In this document: piece by piece, positions 9,225 to 18,631 of the stretch
Position numbering within the stretch: the stretch's first letter is position 1
Layout of the letters: the number at the start of each line of letters is the position of its first letter
Source of the DNA: a bacterium
GTDB lineage: Bacteria; Armatimonadota; Chthonomonadetes; Chthonomonadales; Chthonomonadaceae
NCBI GenBank assembly: GCA_021805395.1
Contig: JAJZFJ010000070.1
Span: forward strand, 1-64,000
Length of the DNA: 64,000 nucleotides
Reading direction: 5' to 3'
Position numbers and translations under genes: made by a program
Notes under the pieces: generated by a model
The model's database searches: none
Told to the model about the DNA's origin: nothing
Seen by the model: only the letters and a program-made list of their open reading frames with translations

Positions 9225-10211
9225 TCAGTCAGGTAGAAACTGATCCAGTGTACTGTGACCATGCTGATTAATCGTGGTCCTGTGTCGCCTGTCTACCGAC
9301 CTGAGCATTGATATGCTGCCCGCATCATCGGTTTTAACCGAACGCAGTAGCGAGTAGTAGTCCTGGGATGGATTGGATAGCCTGTTGAGCAGCCGTTTCG
9401 CATCCAATCTCACCTCTGATTTTTTATCCAGTGCAACCTTTCTTAATGAAGGGCATGCTGAGGGATCACCAAGGATATCCAGCCCATATATAGCCGTGAT
9501 GTTCACAGATGGAGATGGATGCTGAAGCAGATCCGTGAACATCTCCAACGCATGCGATCCTACCTTGAACTGCACCATATTCTCTGCAGCCGATGCCCGG
9601 ACCTGTGAGATATGTTCTATCCTGCACGGATTCCCATTCCAAAGCACTAATCTCACCAGACTTAAATTTTCACCACCTACTGTTCTAACCAGCAGTGAGC
9701 GCACCATAAGATCGGCAGGCAGTGGTTCTCCCAAAAAGTTGAGTATGGAAATCGATTGACGGTATCTAATCAAGGAGCGGTAGGACTCCGGCCGCTGCTC
9801 CAGAACAGTGAGGGCCATTCCACACTGTCTCACATAGTGCCTGACTCCATCCGTAGACACCAGCAGATCCTTCAAAAGGTTTGCATGTTCACTCTCTCTG
9901 AGTCTGGGAGTTTTAACAAGAGAGTGAAGAATACCTGATGCGTCTGGATCCTGGATTTTTACTAGAAGATTTGCAGCCCTTAAAGCGGTGGCACAGTGGG
10001 AGTTAGGAAGAATCTGGGCAGCATCACGCAGCAGTGGCGAAGCGATCTCCTTTGCACTCTCCAGCTGCTGCTCAGCCTCTTGCCGCACTCTGTGCCTGTC
10101 GCTGCCAAGCATGCGTATGGCGCGCCTGAGGTACCGGGGAGGACGATTATCCACCTCACAACCACAGAGCAGCATAAACCTATCCACTGCATCTTCCCAA
10201 ATCTCTCTCAA
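9225..10211 (-). CDS. HEAT-repeat-like protein of unknown function
   Basis: 328 aa, no signal peptide. The sequence is a chain of amphipathic helix pairs, for example RAIRMLGSDRHRVRQEAEQQ, ALRAANLLVKIQDPDASGIL and a C-terminal DILGDPSACPSLRKVALDKK followed by SEVRLDAKRLL. These are typical of HEAT or PBS-lyase-type repeats that form a curved binding surface. No catalytic motif is visible. The start is taken as TTG at 10211 with GGGAG six bases upstream. It is divergent from topA (about 250 bp apart) and convergent with the tricorn gene. Family assignment is reasonable, but the partner and role are unknown. Confidence 0.75.
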   Translation of the reverse strand: MREIWEDAVDRFMLLCGCEVDNRPPRYLRRAIRMLGSDRHRVRQEAEQQLESAKEIASPLLRDAAQILPNSHCATALRAANLLVKIQDPDASGILHSLVKTPRLRESEHANLLKDLLVSTDGVRHYVRQCGMALTVLEQRPESYRSLIRYRQSISILNFLGEPLPADLMVRSLLVRTVGGENLSLVRLVLWNGNPCRIEHISQVRASAAENMVQFKVGSHALEMFTDLLQHPSPSVNITAIYGLDILGDPSACPSLRKVALDKKSEVRLDAKRLLNRLSNPSQDYYSLLRSVKTDDAGSISMLRSVDRRHRTTINQHGHSTLDQFLPD

Positions 10212-10460
10212 AACTCTCTCCCAATCATATTCATAATGAAATTATAACGTTTTAAACTGGTAATTAGTGGCATGACGCTCTTATAATTCGTATCACACAT
10301 TATAAGTGCACGATTCTCACCTGATCTGCATTTAAGGCTCGACCGATTGTAGACGCATACTGCCCTGTTCTCTATTTCTTGACAAACCAGAGCGACAGAA
10401 GGGTAACATACCTCCGGCAACCGCCCTAGTATTTTCAGACATGTGAAGGAAATACCCGTA

Positions 10461-12737
10461 ATGGGAAAATCACTAATTATTGTTGAATCACCCGCTAAAA
10501 CGAAAACTCTCAAAAACTTTTTAGACGGAGAGTATCTGATTGAAGCGAGTATGGGACATGTGCGTGACCTTCCAGAGAGAAAACTTGGGGTGGATGTTGA
10601 ACACGACTTTGAACCCACCTACCAGGCTCTATCTGACAGAAAAGATGTCCTCAAAAAACTGCAGGATGCAGCTAAAAAGGCGGATACTGTGTATCTGGCT
10701 TCCGACCCCGACCGTGAAGGCGAGGCGATTGCATGGCATCTTGCACAGGCTCTAAACCTTAAAAATCCGCTACGAATTCAGTTTAACGAGATCACCAAGC
10801 AGGCTGTACAGGATGCTCTAGGTAGACCTCGTGAAGTTGATATGGACAGGGTGAATGCACAACAGGCGCGCAGGGTTTTGGACAGGCTCATTGGATACAA
10901 GCTCTCGCCTGTACTGTCCGCGAAAATCCAGAAGGGTCTTTCAGCCGGACGCGTTCAATCTGTTGCACTTCGACTAATCTGCGAACGAGAGAGAGAAGTC
11001 CTCGCCTTCATTCCTGAAGAGTACTGGTCTCTCACAGCATCCCTAACTCATCAGCCTCCTGCAAAGCAGGTGCCATTCACAGCTAAGCTTCACTCTCGCG
11101 GCGGTGCGAGGCTTGAACCAAAAACTATTGATGATATCCAGGGCATCCTGCGGGATCTTGGGCTGGACGCTGAAAACACCGAGCAGCTGCCACTTAATGG
11201 ACGTGAACTTCCGCCAACTTCATACGCATCCTACACCATTCAGAAGGTTACAAAACGGGAACAAAAGCGAAATCCTTCTGCCCCCTTCATCACATCAACA
11301 CTACAGCAGGAAGCTGCTCGCAAGCTTGGCTTCTCAAACAGACGCACAATGTCTGTGGCTCAACAGCTGTATGAAGGGATTGAACTGGCTTCCGAGGGCA
11401 GCGTTGGCCTCATTACCTATATGCGTACAGATTCCGTCCGTGTTGCCAACGAAGCACAGCAGGAAGCTCGCACCTATATAGAGGAAAAGTTTGGGAAGCC
11501 ATACTTGCAGGCAAAGCCCCAGCAGTTTAAATCCAAAGGTGCTGCTCAGGATGCTCACGAAGCTATCCGACCAACAAGTGCTTTTCGTGATCCAGATACC
11601 GTTGCGAGTTTCCTGGATAGAGATCAGAACCGGCTATACAGACTAATCTGGCAGAGATTCATTGCCAGTCAGATGAATCCGGCTTTGCTGGACGTTACCA
11701 CAGCCGAGATAGCAGCAGCCTCGCCCGCTACTGGCACCAGCCCTTACATTTTCCGTGCTGCAGGCAGTGTGATGCGGTTCGATGGCTTTCTGAGAGTGTA
11801 CCGTGAAGGAAAGGATGAGGAGACCGAAGATGACGATGAGCAGCCCCCTCTTCCTCCTCTGATTGAGGGTGAGACACTTGATCTGCGCCACATGCTGCCC
11901 AAACAGCACTACACAGATCCGCCTCCAAGGTATACAGAAGCGACCATTGTGAAAGCACTGGAGGAACGCGGTATCGGCCGGCCTTCCACCTATGCCAGTA
12001 TCATATCGGTACTGAGAGACCGCAAGTACGTGGAACTTAGAGAGAAAAAGTTCTTCCCTACGGACCTGGGTTTTGTTGTATGTGATCAACTGGTGAAGCA
12101 CTTCCCCGATGTTATGAACATACAGTTCACAGCGGAGATGGAAACGAAGCTGGATTCTGTGGAAGAAGGTACCCAGGAGTGGGTAGGTTTAATTCGCGAT
12201 TTCTATACTCCGTTCGAACAGGCTATAGAGGCAGCTCGCACAGGTATGGAGTCCTTAAAACCCGCTCCTGTTGAGACAGAGTATCACTGCCCTGTTACTG
12301 ATAAGGTGATGCTGCTCCGCACAGGACGTTTTGGACAATTTATTAGCTGCAGTGGATACCCCGAATGCAAAAAGATACTTAAGCTTGATGCTTCCGGTGC
12401 ACCTGTGGAAGGGATCAATTTCTCGTGTGGACTGGAGCCGAAAGAGGAGGTTGCAACCACAGAACGACAACCCTCTATTCTTCCAGATGGAACTTCCTTC
12501 GTCTGCCCTGAAGGCAATGGGGTGATGATTCAGCGAACCGGCAGGTTCGGTACCTTTTTAGGATGCAGTGCATATCCCAAATGCAGAACAACTTTGAAAC
12601 TGGATCAGAATGCCGCTCTCATCGATGGGCAGGAGTTCAAGTGCACTCTCGGACAGTCTGCTTCCAAAGCAAAAGCAAAAACCAGCACAACAACTCGAAA
12701 AACTGCAGCCAAACGAAAAACTACGGATACCGCCTAA
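10461..12737 (+). CDS. topA: DNA topoisomerase I (type IA)
   Basis: 758 aa; relaxes negatively supercoiled DNA through a 5'-phosphotyrosine. Toprim domain at the N-terminus (SLIIVESPAKTKTLKNF; acidic DPDREGEA near residue 85) and catalytic Tyr at about 320 in GLITYMRTDS. Two C-terminal zinc-finger-like units are unusual: the usual CPxC has lost its second Cys (CPVT and CPEG), and each unit instead reads C-x19-C-x5-C-x19-C. A Lys/Thr/Ala-rich basic tail ends the protein. ATG at 10461 is preferred over GTG 10443 because the protein should begin MGKSLIIVESPAK and AAGGA lies 10 bases before it. The next gene starts 10 bp downstream, so they are probably co-transcribed. Confidence 0.97.
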   Translation: MGKSLIIVESPAKTKTLKNFLDGEYLIEASMGHVRDLPERKLGVDVEHDFEPTYQALSDRKDVLKKLQDAAKKADTVYLASDPDREGEAIAWHLAQALNLKNPLRIQFNEITKQAVQDALGRPREVDMDRVNAQQARRVLDRLIGYKLSPVLSAKIQKGLSAGRVQSVALRLICEREREVLAFIPEEYWSLTASLTHQPPAKQVPFTAKLHSRGGARLEPKTIDDIQGILRDLGLDAENTEQLPLNGRELPPTSYASYTIQKVTKREQKRNPSAPFITSTLQQEAARKLGFSNRRTMSVAQQLYEGIELASEGSVGLITYMRTDSVRVANEAQQEARTYIEEKFGKPYLQAKPQQFKSKGAAQDAHEAIRPTSAFRDPDTVASFLDRDQNRLYRLIWQRFIASQMNPALLDVTTAEIAAASPATGTSPYIFRAAGSVMRFDGFLRVYREGKDEETEDDDEQPPLPPLIEGETLDLRHMLPKQHYTDPPPRYTEATIVKALEERGIGRPSTYASIISVLRDRKYVELREKKFFPTDLGFVVCDQLVKHFPDVMNIQFTAEMETKLDSVEEGTQEWVGLIRDFYTPFEQAIEAARTGMESLKPAPVETEYHCPVTDKVMLLRTGRFGQFISCSGYPECKKILKLDASGAPVEGINFSCGLEPKEEVATTERQPSILPDGTSFVCPEGNGVMIQRTGRFGTFLGCSAYPKCRTTLKLDQNAALIDGQEFKCTLGQSASKAKAKTSTTTRKTAAKRKTTDTA

Positions 12738-12747
12738 GGAGCATTTC

Positions 12748-13788
12748 ATGACACGGATTGTATCGTTATCAGCCAAACCCTACGAGATTCCACTTAAGAG
12801 AACATTTGCTACTTCTCAGGGATCTACCGATACTGCACGTGGCGTATCCATTCTTCTCAAACTGGAGGGTGGTCAGGAAGTCCATGGTGAGTCTGTACCT
12901 GTAGCCTACGTCACTCATGAGTCCGTAGAAACAGTCATCGCAACAGTCGAACACCTTGCCCCCAATTTAATTGGCAAGGATGTGATGTCCTATGCACATT
13001 TGATGCATGAGATAAACTCGTTTGCTCATGATGCTCCCAGCGCTAGACTCGGTTTGGAGATGGCAATCTTGAAGGCATGGTCTTTCTACACTGGAGTCAG
13101 TCTCTGGAAGCTGTTTGGTGGCGCTCTTCATAGCCTGCAAAGTGATATCACAATTCCTCTGGTGGAAAACGCCACTCTTCTGGCAAAGGATGCTATTGCT
13201 GCCAATATCCATACGCTTAAAGTGAAGGTGGGAAGCCCTAACTACATGGATGATATTGAGAGAGTGAAGGCAATTGCAATGGCAGCACCTTCTGCAAAAC
13301 TGCGTATAGATGCCAACCAGGCATACACTGCAATTGAAGCACTCAAATTTGTGGATAGTCTCACCAGGCTGAATATCATACCTGAACTATTGGAGCAGCC
13401 TACTCCAGCATCCGATCCTGCAGCTCTGGCTGAGGTAGCCAAATACAGTTCAGTACCTGTCTTTGCAGATGAGAGTTGCTGCACCCCGTATCAGGCACTT
13501 AAACTGGCAGAAACTCCTGTGCAGGGCTTCAATTTAAAACTGAACAAGAGTGGAATTAGAGGGGTTTTAGATATCATCGCTATTGGGCGGTCAGCTTCGA
13601 AAATCCTCATGATCGGCTGCATGCTGGAAACGCGCATGAGCGTAGCAATATCGGTTGCCCTAGCCTGCGGAACCGGAGCGTTTCGCTATATCGATCTGGA
13701 TAGTCATCTTCTTCTCAATGAAACAGGCGAAAATCCATACTTCACTCAGGATGGAGCCTGCATAACTCTTGGAGAAGGAATGATCTAA
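12748..13788 (+). CDS. Enolase-superfamily dipeptide epimerase (L-Ala-D/L-Glu epimerase type)
   Basis: 346 aa, muconate-lactonizing subgroup. The N-terminal capping domain contains PLKRTFATSQGS. Catalytic features in order: the KxK motif in TLKVKVGSP (about residues 158-160), metal ligands Asp in RIDANQAY, Glu in LLEQPTP and Asp in VFADES, and the opposite Lys in FNLKLNKSG. This set matches AE-epimerases that recycle murein peptides by interconverting L-Ala-D-Glu and L-Ala-L-Glu. Substrate range varies widely in the family, so the dipeptide is inferred. ATG 12748 has TAAGGAG upstream; an in-frame extension to 12610 would overlap topA and is rejected. Likely co-transcribed with topA. Confidence 0.85.
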   Translation: MTRIVSLSAKPYEIPLKRTFATSQGSTDTARGVSILLKLEGGQEVHGESVPVAYVTHESVETVIATVEHLAPNLIGKDVMSYAHLMHEINSFAHDAPSARLGLEMAILKAWSFYTGVSLWKLFGGALHSLQSDITIPLVENATLLAKDAIAANIHTLKVKVGSPNYMDDIERVKAIAMAAPSAKLRIDANQAYTAIEALKFVDSLTRLNIIPELLEQPTPASDPAALAEVAKYSSVPVFADESCCTPYQALKLAETPVQGFNLKLNKSGIRGVLDIIAIGRSASKILMIGCMLETRMSVAISVALACGTGAFRYIDLDSHLLLNETGENPYFTQDGACITLGEGMI

Positions 13789-14069
13789 CAGTTCAAGTTC
13801 ATCGCAGAGTATGTGGATAATCGGGCTAAGGCGGCTGTACTTGAACAGTCCATACAATAAATGGCAGACTCTTAACCTGCGAGAAACACTCTGCGTTGCC
13901 GGGTAGACTTTAATTTTCGTATATAAAATTACTGATAATCATCTTCAGAAGTTAGTAATAATATTATGTGAGATACAGATCTCACCAACAAAACGGCATT
14001 CTACTTAAACACATTGCAAAGTTGTTTTAATTCACACCGGATTGTGTAGAAGCCTTAGGAGATGATTAT

Positions 14070-15161
14070 TTGACTGCAAATATAACAGCGCGAGAACGAC
14101 AGGAAAACTGGGAAATAGAATCCCTGGCATCCTGGGCATCTAAAGCGGCTCTATCACGGGGAAGAAAAAGACCTGAAGAGCCCGATAACATCCGTACAGC
14201 ATATCAGCGAGACAGGGACAGAATCATACACAGTAAGGCATTCCGAAGGCTAAAACACAAGACCCAGGTATTTATTGATCCAGAAGAAGACCATTTTCGG
14301 ACCCGCTTGACACACACCCTTGAAGTGGCACAAATCTCCAGAACGATTGCCAGAGCATTGAGGCTTAATGAAGACCTGACAGAGGCAATTGCACTTGCTC
14401 ACGACCTCGGGCATCCCCCCTTCGGTCATGCCGGCGAAGAGGCTCTGAACATGGCGTACAAGGAGTTTGTACCCGAAGCTTCCTTCGTTCATTATGAACA
14501 AAGTCTGAGAGTCGTTGATTACCTTGAACATCTCACAGATGATGAAAAAGATACACAGCCAGGTTTAAATTTAACCTGGGAAGTCCTCGATGGAATAGCA
14601 TATCACAGCAAAGGAAGCGCAGACCTTAATGAGAATGAAGTGGTTGCATCCACATACGAAGGCCAGGTAATGCGGTTAGCTGACAGGGTGGCGTATATCA
14701 ATCATGATATTGACGACGCAGTAAGAGCAGGAATTATAACTTACTCCGATCTGCCTAAGAAGGAGATTGCAAAACTGGGCAGGTCTCATTCACAACGGAT
14801 CGGTTTCATGGTCTCAGATATTGTAGCTGCAAGCGAAGGTCGCGCCGAGATAGTGATGTCAGATGAAGGTCAGGAAGCTCTCGATAATTTGAAAGACTTC
14901 ATGTTCGAGCGGGTTTACTGGAATGCTGCCCGTGGAAATGAGGATCTGAGAAAATCTCAGCATGTCATTCTGTCACTATTTAGACTATATATGGAACAGC
15001 CAGATTTAATGGCTATTGGGGTATCGACAGATAGCAGCATGGAAGAACGAGCACAGTCGGTATGTGATTTCGTTGCTGGAATGACTGATAGATATGCCAT
15101 CTCCAAATTTGAGAAGCATTTTGTTCCACAAGGAATGCGGGGTGGTCAGCAGTGGTTATAA
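14070..15161 (+). CDS. dgt: Deoxyguanosinetriphosphate triphosphohydrolase-like dNTPase (HD domain)
   Basis: 363 aa. HD-domain metal site: His in RLTHTLEVAQI and the His-Asp pair in IALAHDLGHPPFGHAGEEAL, with a later VMRLADRVAYINHDIDDA supplying the last Asp. AFRRLKHKTQVF near residue 60 is characteristic of the Dgt family. It cleaves dNTPs to deoxynucleoside and triphosphate, which limits nucleotide pools. Length fits the shorter, hexameric type rather than E. coli Dgt. The start is TTG at 14070 with AGGAG at 14057-14061, 8 bases away. The 281-bp gap before it is AT-rich and probably holds its promoter. Confidence 0.92.
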   Translation: MTANITARERQENWEIESLASWASKAALSRGRKRPEEPDNIRTAYQRDRDRIIHSKAFRRLKHKTQVFIDPEEDHFRTRLTHTLEVAQISRTIARALRLNEDLTEAIALAHDLGHPPFGHAGEEALNMAYKEFVPEASFVHYEQSLRVVDYLEHLTDDEKDTQPGLNLTWEVLDGIAYHSKGSADLNENEVVASTYEGQVMRLADRVAYINHDIDDAVRAGIITYSDLPKKEIAKLGRSHSQRIGFMVSDIVAASEGRAEIVMSDEGQEALDNLKDFMFERVYWNAARGNEDLRKSQHVILSLFRLYMEQPDLMAIGVSTDSSMEERAQSVCDFVAGMTDRYAISKFEKHFVPQGMRGGQQWL

Positions 15162-15219
15162 GTTCTATCGGCCTATATGCCATTGTGACTTTTCATGCCT
15201 TCTGTGAGTTAAACCACTG

Positions 15220-15726
15220 ATGCAAGCACACCTGTTTCCTGTTGTGAACATGCTCAATAGTGTGGCCACATTTCTGCCGCTTGATGAAGGCATTCCGGAA
15301 AATGTTGAAATAAAATCTGCACTGCTGTTTGCCTTCGAAGATAATAAATTTGTTGTAGCGGATATTGAGGGAAGAGGATGGTGTATACCGGGTGGACATC
15401 TGGAAAAACAAGAGACAGCAGAAATTGCAGTAAGACGTGAAGCATATGAGGAGGCCGGGATTGTGGTTGGAGACCTGTCCATTCTGGGTTCATACCTTTT
15501 CAAGCCTGAAAACGGACCTTCCTATCTGGTTCCCGCATACATTGCAGAAGTACTGAGCCGCGAGACTCCACCATCTGGCTTTGAATCTCGCGGCGTTGAC
15601 CTGTTTGATCTCTCTGAACTGCCTGAGCGCTATTTCCACTGGGATGAACTCATGAAAGCGGTGTTTCAGTTCGCCTTCATGACACATCTCAATGGTAAAA
15701 CCTCACTATCTTCGTCCACACCATAA
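15220..15726 (+). CDS. Nudix hydrolase
   Basis: 168 aa with a perfect Nudix box (GX5EX7REUXEEXGU). It starts at the second Gly of IPGGHLEK near residue 66, runs through RREAYEEAGI, and lies in the usual beta-strand context (KFVVADIEGRGWCIPGG). It hydrolyses a nucleoside diphosphate linked to some moiety; the substrate cannot be told. No convincing SD is seen before ATG 15220, so the first 20 residues are uncertain. It ends 21 bp inside the 3' end of the opposite-strand ThuA-like gene. Confidence 0.85.
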   Translation: MQAHLFPVVNMLNSVATFLPLDEGIPENVEIKSALLFAFEDNKFVVADIEGRGWCIPGGHLEKQETAEIAVRREAYEEAGIVVGDLSILGSYLFKPENGPSYLVPAYIAEVLSRETPPSGFESRGVDLFDLSELPERYFHWDELMKAVFQFAFMTHLNGKTSLSSSTP

Positions 15727-16458
15727 AACCGCGTTCAGAAGGATCTTCTGTACCATGGGATGTGAATAGGTTGGAAAAGTTTCATGACCTGGACGGAAAT
15801 AGAACACCCGTCCCAGTCCCTCCCCTTCATGTTCTCCATTGCCCCCACCGCTAGTGAACCCAGGCTTCTTGCCATCTCCAACAGACCAGCACATACCCGA
15901 TGGGAAATACTCTGAGCCTACTGGAAAGTACGACTGAAACACCACGCATTGAGGAGGAGGAACATCAAAGGGTGCGCCGTACATCTCTTCCCTATCTAGC
16001 ACAAACGGCTCAACACCCTGAGCAATCGGATGCTTTGGAGCAGCTACCGTGATCTCCTCGGTATCTGGAGGATTCCCCTCGCGCCATCCACCTTTGAGAT
16101 GGCCAGGACAAGATAGCACAGCCTGAAAGGTTTTTGCATAGTGTGCAGAATGGAGTGGCAAAAATCCCATACCTCTGTGATGCACATGATGATACACACG
16201 CATCATAGTCTCATCACTCACCTCACGATGCCTCGCATGCCCCCACCAGATGAGAACATCTGTCTCGGATAGTGCAGCTTCCGAGCACCCCTGTTCGGGA
16301 TCATCCAGATTTGAACGAAATGCAAAGACAGAACCTTTACTCATCTCATTCAAATTCGATGCTATGCAGCCGTTAATACTGTGGGGGTACACCTCTTTTG
16401 GTGCGTGTGCAGGGTTTTCATCCCATACCATTACTCGTAATGGATTTGAATCAGTCAT
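15706..16458 (-). CDS. ThuA-like (trehalose utilization family) protein
   Basis: 250 aa, glutamine-amidotransferase-like fold. Recognisable stretches are VMVWDENPAHAPKEVYPHSI, ALSETDVLIWWGHARHREVS, GMGFLPLHSAHYAKTF and, at the end, GRVFYFRPGHETFPTYSHPM, all characteristic of ThuA-domain proteins, which lack the amidotransferase Cys. The family is linked to sugar metabolism in rhizobia; biochemical role is unsettled. I start it at the second ATG (16458) because GAGG lies eight bases before it. Converges with the Nudix gene, with a 21-bp overlap. Confidence 0.85.
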   Translation of the reverse strand: MTDSNPLRVMVWDENPAHAPKEVYPHSINGCIASNLNEMSKGSVFAFRSNLDDPEQGCSEAALSETDVLIWWGHARHREVSDETMMRVYHHVHHRGMGFLPLHSAHYAKTFQAVLSCPGHLKGGWREGNPPDTEEITVAAPKHPIAQGVEPFVLDREEMYGAPFDVPPPQCVVFQSYFPVGSEYFPSGMCWSVGDGKKPGFTSGGGNGEHEGEGLGRVFYFRPGHETFPTYSHPMVQKILLNAVLWCGRR

Positions 16459-16594
16459 GCTGTCTGCCTCTTTCCACATATTCGTTTTCTATCCGATACA
16501 ACTATGTGACTCGGATACAAAACTAGTTTACCTCTATATACGCAATTGATTCGACATGTTCTTAAGCTGATATAAATAACAGGGTAACAGCAAA

Positions 16595-16626
16595 ACAGGG
16601 AAGGTTCTCTGAAGAACCTTCCCTGT
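16595..16626 (-). terminator. Rho-independent terminator for the small secreted protein gene
   Basis: Perfect 14-bp stem (16595-16608 with 16613-16626) with a 4-base loop. On the minus strand it is followed by TTTT. It lies about 50 bp past the stop of the 16676-16990 gene. Confidence 0.88.
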
Positions 16627-16675
16627 ATCTCAATGAAAGACCTAATCCGATGTATCGCGTGCCATTAGCGTTAAT

Positions 16676-16990
16676 CTACTTGTGGTCTGCCTTGAGTGCC
16701 AGTTTTAGCTGATAAATTGCCTGCTCAATGTCTTTAACAGCCATTACCCTGTGACCCTGGAAATCGTGATCCACTTTTGTAGTCAGCATATGATCCAAAC
16801 GATTAAGAACTTTGATGCTTCGTACAATCTTCTGATGTGGCTCAAGCATCTTCTCGTGTCTTTCTCTACCGGCTGGTGCAGCCACTCCTGGTACCTGGGC
16901 AGCGGATGGTGTGGTTGAACCAAAACCCATCACAACGGCTAAACCTGCAAGTGAAGTAAACGCAGCAATGCGTTTAATGTTAATGTTCAT
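16676..16990 (-). CDS. Small secreted protein of unknown function
   Basis: 104 aa with a clear signal peptide (MNINIKRIAAFTSLAGLAVV, then a Ser/Thr/Pro stretch, likely cut after SAAQ). The mature part is about 70 residues, helical and His/Lys-rich (HEKMLEPHQKIVRSIKVLN, LTTKVDHDFQGHRVMAVKDI), with five histidines. Start supported by GAGGAG upstream, and a strong terminator follows. Helical periplasmic proteins of this size can be metal-binding or cell-envelope stress factors, but I recognise no family. Its leader holds a GAATAG-TATAT-CTATTC inverted repeat at 17013-17029. Confidence 0.8.
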   Translation of the reverse strand: MNINIKRIAAFTSLAGLAVVMGFGSTTPSAAQVPGVAAPAGRERHEKMLEPHQKIVRSIKVLNRLDHMLTTKVDHDFQGHRVMAVKDIEQAIYQLKLALKADHK

Positions 16991-17099
16991 TTCTAGTCTC
17001 CTCTGTGTGTCTGAATAGTATATCTATTCATATCTGTTGTAGTCTATTACTATTTGTTGTATGTTATCGCAAGCTTATCGCGATTACAGAGTCACAGAC

Positions 17100-17140
17100 G
17101 AGACACTCCCAATAAAGTTCATTATAATCGTGAACTTTAT
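17100..17140 (+). promoter_or_regulatory. Promoter with overlapping perfect palindrome (probable repressor operator)
   Basis: A -35-like GAGACA (17100-17105) and TATAAT (17123-17128) are 17 bp apart. The -10 lies inside the spacer of a perfect inverted repeat: ATAAAGTTCA (17112-17121), nine bases, TGAACTTTAT (17131-17140). A dimeric regulator bound here would block RNA polymerase. It precedes the asparagine-synthetase-like/radical SAM pair by about 100 bp. No regulator gene is adjacent. Confidence 0.65.
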
Positions 17141-17236
17141 ATTTATTGCTGTTTATACAGTATGTTATTCAGCTAGCAGGAAAACAAGCTCTGTCTCTCG
17201 AACCGTATGAGATATAGAGAATTAGGAGATACGACA

Positions 17237-18631
17237 ATGCTTCAAGGTATAGAGAGACTGGTTGATCTTGCAGGAGTATCCGCTTCAGGCACAGGAAATA
17301 CCAAACCCACAGAGTTACACAGCGCAATTCAAAATGCAGACATACAGTATCTGCAGATCACCAAAGGTCATTTTGCAGGCGTAGCACGTCAGGGTCATAC
17401 TGTGAGATTGGCACGTACAATTGGAATTCCATTGCGCTACTTTGTCGCAAAAATGTTCCATGGACCGTTTTTAATTGCAGCAGACCGTATCGACACTCTC
17501 TTTCAGTGGTGTTGCGAGCAGAAGATTGGGTGGCAGTTTGATCCTGCATACACCAGAATGGTTCCAGCACACTACCTACTTGAAATAGATCAGATAGGAT
17601 GTCCTGATCCCGCTCCAAGACACTTTAGGTTCTTTAATAATCCTGTTGAGACAGCAGATGCAAACATACAAAGTTGTGGCACCACATATATTTCAGCAGC
17701 AATGCATTCATTACAGCAATGGATTACTGAAGTGCCAGAGGGTGAACAGATCGGAATTGCATTCTCCGGAGGCATTGACAGCACCTCAGTCTGGCTGCTA
17801 GCACGGTATGTTATGTCTGCAGAAGGTAGAAACCCGGATAATATCAGAGCTTTTACTCTGGATCTGGGCGGTGGAAAAGATGCTGCCCAGGCAGAGGTGA
17901 TTGCAAAAGAGCTGGGACTGGAGCATACCTGGGAGCGAATTACTGCTTCTCCAGACAGTGTGAATATGCATGAGGCAATTGAGGTGATTGAAGACTATCA
18001 TCCTCTTGATGTACAGTGTTCCGCGGTCGCGCTCACGTTGCTCAAGGGAATTCGTGAGCGGTATCCAAACCTGAAATATCTGCTGGATGGAGATGGCGGT
18101 GATGAAAACCTGAAAGACTACCCTCTGGAAGATTCCGACCTCACTCTATCCAGTGTATTGAGAAATCCTCTTTTATACCAGGAAGGCTGGGGCGTGGATG
18201 CAATAAAGCACAGCCTCACATATTCCGGTGGGTTATCCAGAAGCTATGTGCGAACATACGCGCCAGCAAGGAAATACGGGTTTACCGCCTTCTCTCCATA
18301 TACAACAAGAGAATGCATAGCTGCAGCTACAGACATACCATACACTACCATCTGCAATGGAAGCATTGAAAGGCTCTATACCTTAAAAGGGGATATTGTG
18401 AAGGAGGGTACTAAACATGTTCTCGGCATTGAGATACCCACTCCTCCAAAACGACGATTTCAGGATGGCGCTGGAGGTGAGGTATATAAAACCTGGCGCA
18501 TCTCAAAATCCTGGTGCAGACAAGTGTATCTCTCACAATGGGAAGAGCGACTGAAAACTGCATGGGACACCGATGCAGAGAAGGTTTCAGGGAACGATCT
18601 TAACATTCCTCTACCAACATATTCACTCTAA
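17237..18631 (+). CDS. Asparagine-synthetase-like ATP-dependent amide-forming enzyme without glutaminase cysteine
   Basis: 464 aa. The C-terminal half is an AsnB-type ATP pyrophosphatase domain: PP-loop IAFSGGIDSTSVW (near residue 180), a second motif LDGDGGDENLKDYP in place of GEGADE, FSPYTTRECIAAA, and a late RRFQDGAGG. The N-terminal 150 residues resemble the class II glutaminase fold (GHFAGVARQGHTVRLART), but the protein begins MLQG, not MCG, so the nucleophilic Cys is absent. It should therefore adenylate a carboxylate and use ammonia or a substrate amine, as beta-lactam synthetases and similar enzymes do. ATG 17237 has AGGAG eight bases before; an upstream in-frame ATG (17207) lacks one. 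The stop directly abuts the radical SAM start. Substrate unknown. Confidence 0.85.
   Translation: MLQGIERLVDLAGVSASGTGNTKPTELHSAIQNADIQYLQITKGHFAGVARQGHTVRLARTIGIPLRYFVAKMFHGPFLIAADRIDTLFQWCCEQKIGWQFDPAYTRMVPAHYLLEIDQIGCPDPAPRHFRFFNNPVETADANIQSCGTTYISAAMHSLQQWITEVPEGEQIGIAFSGGIDSTSVWLLARYVMSAEGRNPDNIRAFTLDLGGGKDAAQAEVIAKELGLEHTWERITASPDSVNMHEAIEVIEDYHPLDVQCSAVALTLLKGIRERYPNLKYLLDGDGGDENLKDYPLEDSDLTLSSVLRNPLLYQEGWGVDAIKHSLTYSGGLSRSYVRTYAPARKYGFTAFSPYTTRECIAAATDIPYTTICNGSIERLYTLKGDIVKEGTKHVLGIEIPTPPKRRFQDGAGGEVYKTWRISKSWCRQVYLSQWEERLKTAWDTDAEKVSGNDLNIPLPTYSL

Noticed and set aside
12610-12747. In-frame extension of the dipeptide epimerase into topA
   Set aside because: It would overlap topA by over 100 bp, while ATG 12748 has a good SD and gives the normal family length.
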